A DNA stretch of 22,734 bases. Origin: a virus. The notes under the pieces are model-generated. The model was not told the origin of the DNA. It made no database searches and saw only the letters and a list, made by a program, of their open reading frames with translations. The stretch covers positions 1 to 22,734 of IMG/VR virus record IMGVR_UViG_3300008113_001778, one strand, 5' to 3'. The position numbers and the translations under genes are program-made. Below are positions 21,700 to 22,734 of the stretch, in pieces (the first letter of the stretch is position 1; the number at the start of each line of letters is the position of its first letter).

Positions 21700-22734
21700 G
21701 TTGCTGAAATCTCCACACCTGCTGGTACTGGTGGCGCCCCAGGTGGCGGAGTAGGCTTGCCATCTTCTAGGGCAACTTCTACATCCACACCTTTATTGTG
21801 GTAACTCCAAGGCTCGTGAGTTGGTGCTCGTGTGACCACACTTTCAAGTTTGTTTTTAACCACTTGCCAACCTTTGCTGGTGTCAAATTCAGTGTCATCT
21901 AACAGAGTTTTCTGTAATGGTTGTGGAGCAGTCACTGATGCCGCAGCAGGACCGTTTAAATCAATGCCACCAGCACTCAAAGCCAAACTGCCGCCTCCAG
22001 CCCAGGATCCTGTGGCGCTTTGCAATGCCAGTGAACCATCAGCCTTGATACCCACAGCGGCTTTGCTGTACAATGTTAAGTTTTGCTGTGCAGTGGCAAT
22101 GAGATCAATTTCGGCCTGAAGCTGTATGTTTTCTTTGGCTTTGGCCTTGATATTTCTGCCAGCATACATGTTGATATCACGATCAGCATGCAGATTTATA
22201 TCACCTTGTGTTCTTATGTTTACTGAGTTGGTACTAAACACATCCACAGTGCCTTCTTGACCTAACTCAATCCAAGTCTGTCCGTTGGCATGCAAGATGT
22301 ACAAGAAATTACCCGAGTCATTCATGGTGATTTGATGACCCTTGGCCGTGCGCAATCTAAACAGTTGATTGTTGCCGTCAATGTCCCCGTCGTCCATGAC
22401 CAAGGTGTGTCCGCCCATGCGTCCAATAACTTGCAGGTCTGCAGGTTTGACTTCACCTGAATTTAGTTTGGCTCTAGCATCACTGGGGGCCAGGCCACCT
22501 TGATAAACCGCAGTTCCCGGAGTACTGATACCAAACACTGCACTGGGGCTTTCACGCTGGCTGCTACTGCGTATGGGACCGCGTTCGATATCTTCGCTGA
22601 CGCCTTGCTGGAACATGGCCGCAGCCACCACACTGTGCACTGGTTTGGCTTGATCAAAAAATCTTGTGCTGTTGTCGGCTGCTTGATTGCTGACATTGAT
22701 TTCAGTTACTGGCAACAGTGTGGCTTGTGCAAAG
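21696..22734 (-). CDS. 5: Baseplate hub/central spike protein, gp5-like C-terminal part (5' end outside window)
   Basis: The frame is open to the right edge; TTG at 22715 is only an internal Leu (upstream codons read FAQATL), so the true start lies outside. Counting from that Leu, GGHTLVMDDGDIDGNNQLFR (101-120), LRTAKGHQITMNDSGNFLYI (121-140), QTWIELGQEGTVDVFSTNSV (146-165) and GDINLHADRDINMYAG (171-186) match the gp5/VgrG-type C-terminal region whose intertwined beta-prism forms the membrane-puncturing needle. The regular hydrophobic alternation continues to about 252. A TRAPTHEPWSYHNKGVDV segment (295-312) and a Pro-rich tail follow. T4 gp5 also has OB-fold and lysozyme domains; any such parts would be upstream and cannot be judged here. 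No Zn-binding or PAAR tip is seen. The stop TGA overlaps the next ATG. Confidence 0.9.
   Translation of the reverse strand, partial: FAQATLLPVTEINVSNQAADNSTRFFDQAKPVHSVVAAAMFQQGVSEDIERGPIRSSSQRESPSAVFGISTPGTAVYQGGLAPSDARAKLNSGEVKPADLQVIGRMGGHTLVMDDGDIDGNNQLFRLRTAKGHQITMNDSGNFLYILHANGQTWIELGQEGTVDVFSTNSVNIRTQGDINLHADRDINMYAGRNIKAKAKENIQLQAEIDLIATAQQNLTLYSKAAVGIKADGSLALQSATGSWAGGGSLALSAGGIDLNGPAAASVTAPQPLQKTLLDDTEFDTSKGWQVVKNKLESVVTRAPTHEPWSYHNKGVDVEVALEDGKPTPPPGAPPVPAGVEISAT

Noticed and set aside
22463-22715. TTG at 22715 as the start of the spike gene
   Set aside because: The frame is open upstream to the window edge (codons FAQATL), no Shine-Dalgarno sequence is present, and the family has a large N-terminal part; the gene simply runs off the window.

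Overview
The window is the baseplate and tail-fibre part of the late structural region of a large contractile-tailed (T4-like, myovirus-type) bacteriophage. It is most likely an uncultured marine phage related to the cyanophage/pelagiphage T4-like group. The evidence is the gene order hub/spike (gp5-like), hub-associated protein, gp25-like sheath initiator, gp6-like wedge, very large modular wedge/tail proteins, then fibre proteins. All genes lie on the minus strand, so transcription runs from right to left. Nothing in the window identifies the host. I saw no tRNA, rRNA, CRISPR array, insertion sequence or convincing hairpin-plus-T-run terminator.

Layout in transcription order: the 3' part of the gp5-like spike gene (22734-21696, cut by the window edge); a 456-aa helical baseplate/hub protein (21699-20329) joined to it by an ATGA overlap; a gp25-like gene (20318-19944); a 54-nt gap with an AATAAATA late-promoter-like box inside a 7-bp inverted repeat; a gp6-like gene of 1151 aa (19889-16434); then, joined by TAATG, about 13.5 kb (16434-2882) coding for three very large open frames of 1179, 1948 and 1450 codons. 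These are rich in beta modules (cupredoxin-like, FG-GAP propeller, CBM5/12-like, GxGY repeats). After them come a 49-aa gene (2866-2717) that is easily missed, a 179-codon structural gene (2720-2181), a 577-codon tail-fibre gene (2217-484) with a Peptidase_G2/S74-like C-terminus, and the 5' part of another structural or fibre gene (471-1).

The most notable feature is three places where coding appears broken: about 12940, about 7140 and about 2260. At each, the upstream frame runs a short way out of frame over the next gene. The downstream frame starts inside a conserved-looking segment, at GTG or TTG, with no Shine-Dalgarno sequence. The other seven starts seen in the window are ATG, and most have a Shine-Dalgarno sequence or a stop/start overlap. 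The first two breaks suggest that the three giant frames are pieces of one ancestral protein of about 4,500 residues. The third suggests that the 3' end of the 179-codon gene and the 5' end of the fibre gene are missing. Assembly error, real deletion and gene fission all remain possible.

Functionally, gp5 and the 456-aa protein would form the hub and puncturing spike, gp25 would start sheath assembly, gp6 would form the wedge ring, the giant protein(s) would build the outer baseplate or host-contact periphery, and the fibres would bind the host. No defence system or clearly new enzymatic system is visible. The new material lies in the architecture of the giant protein.
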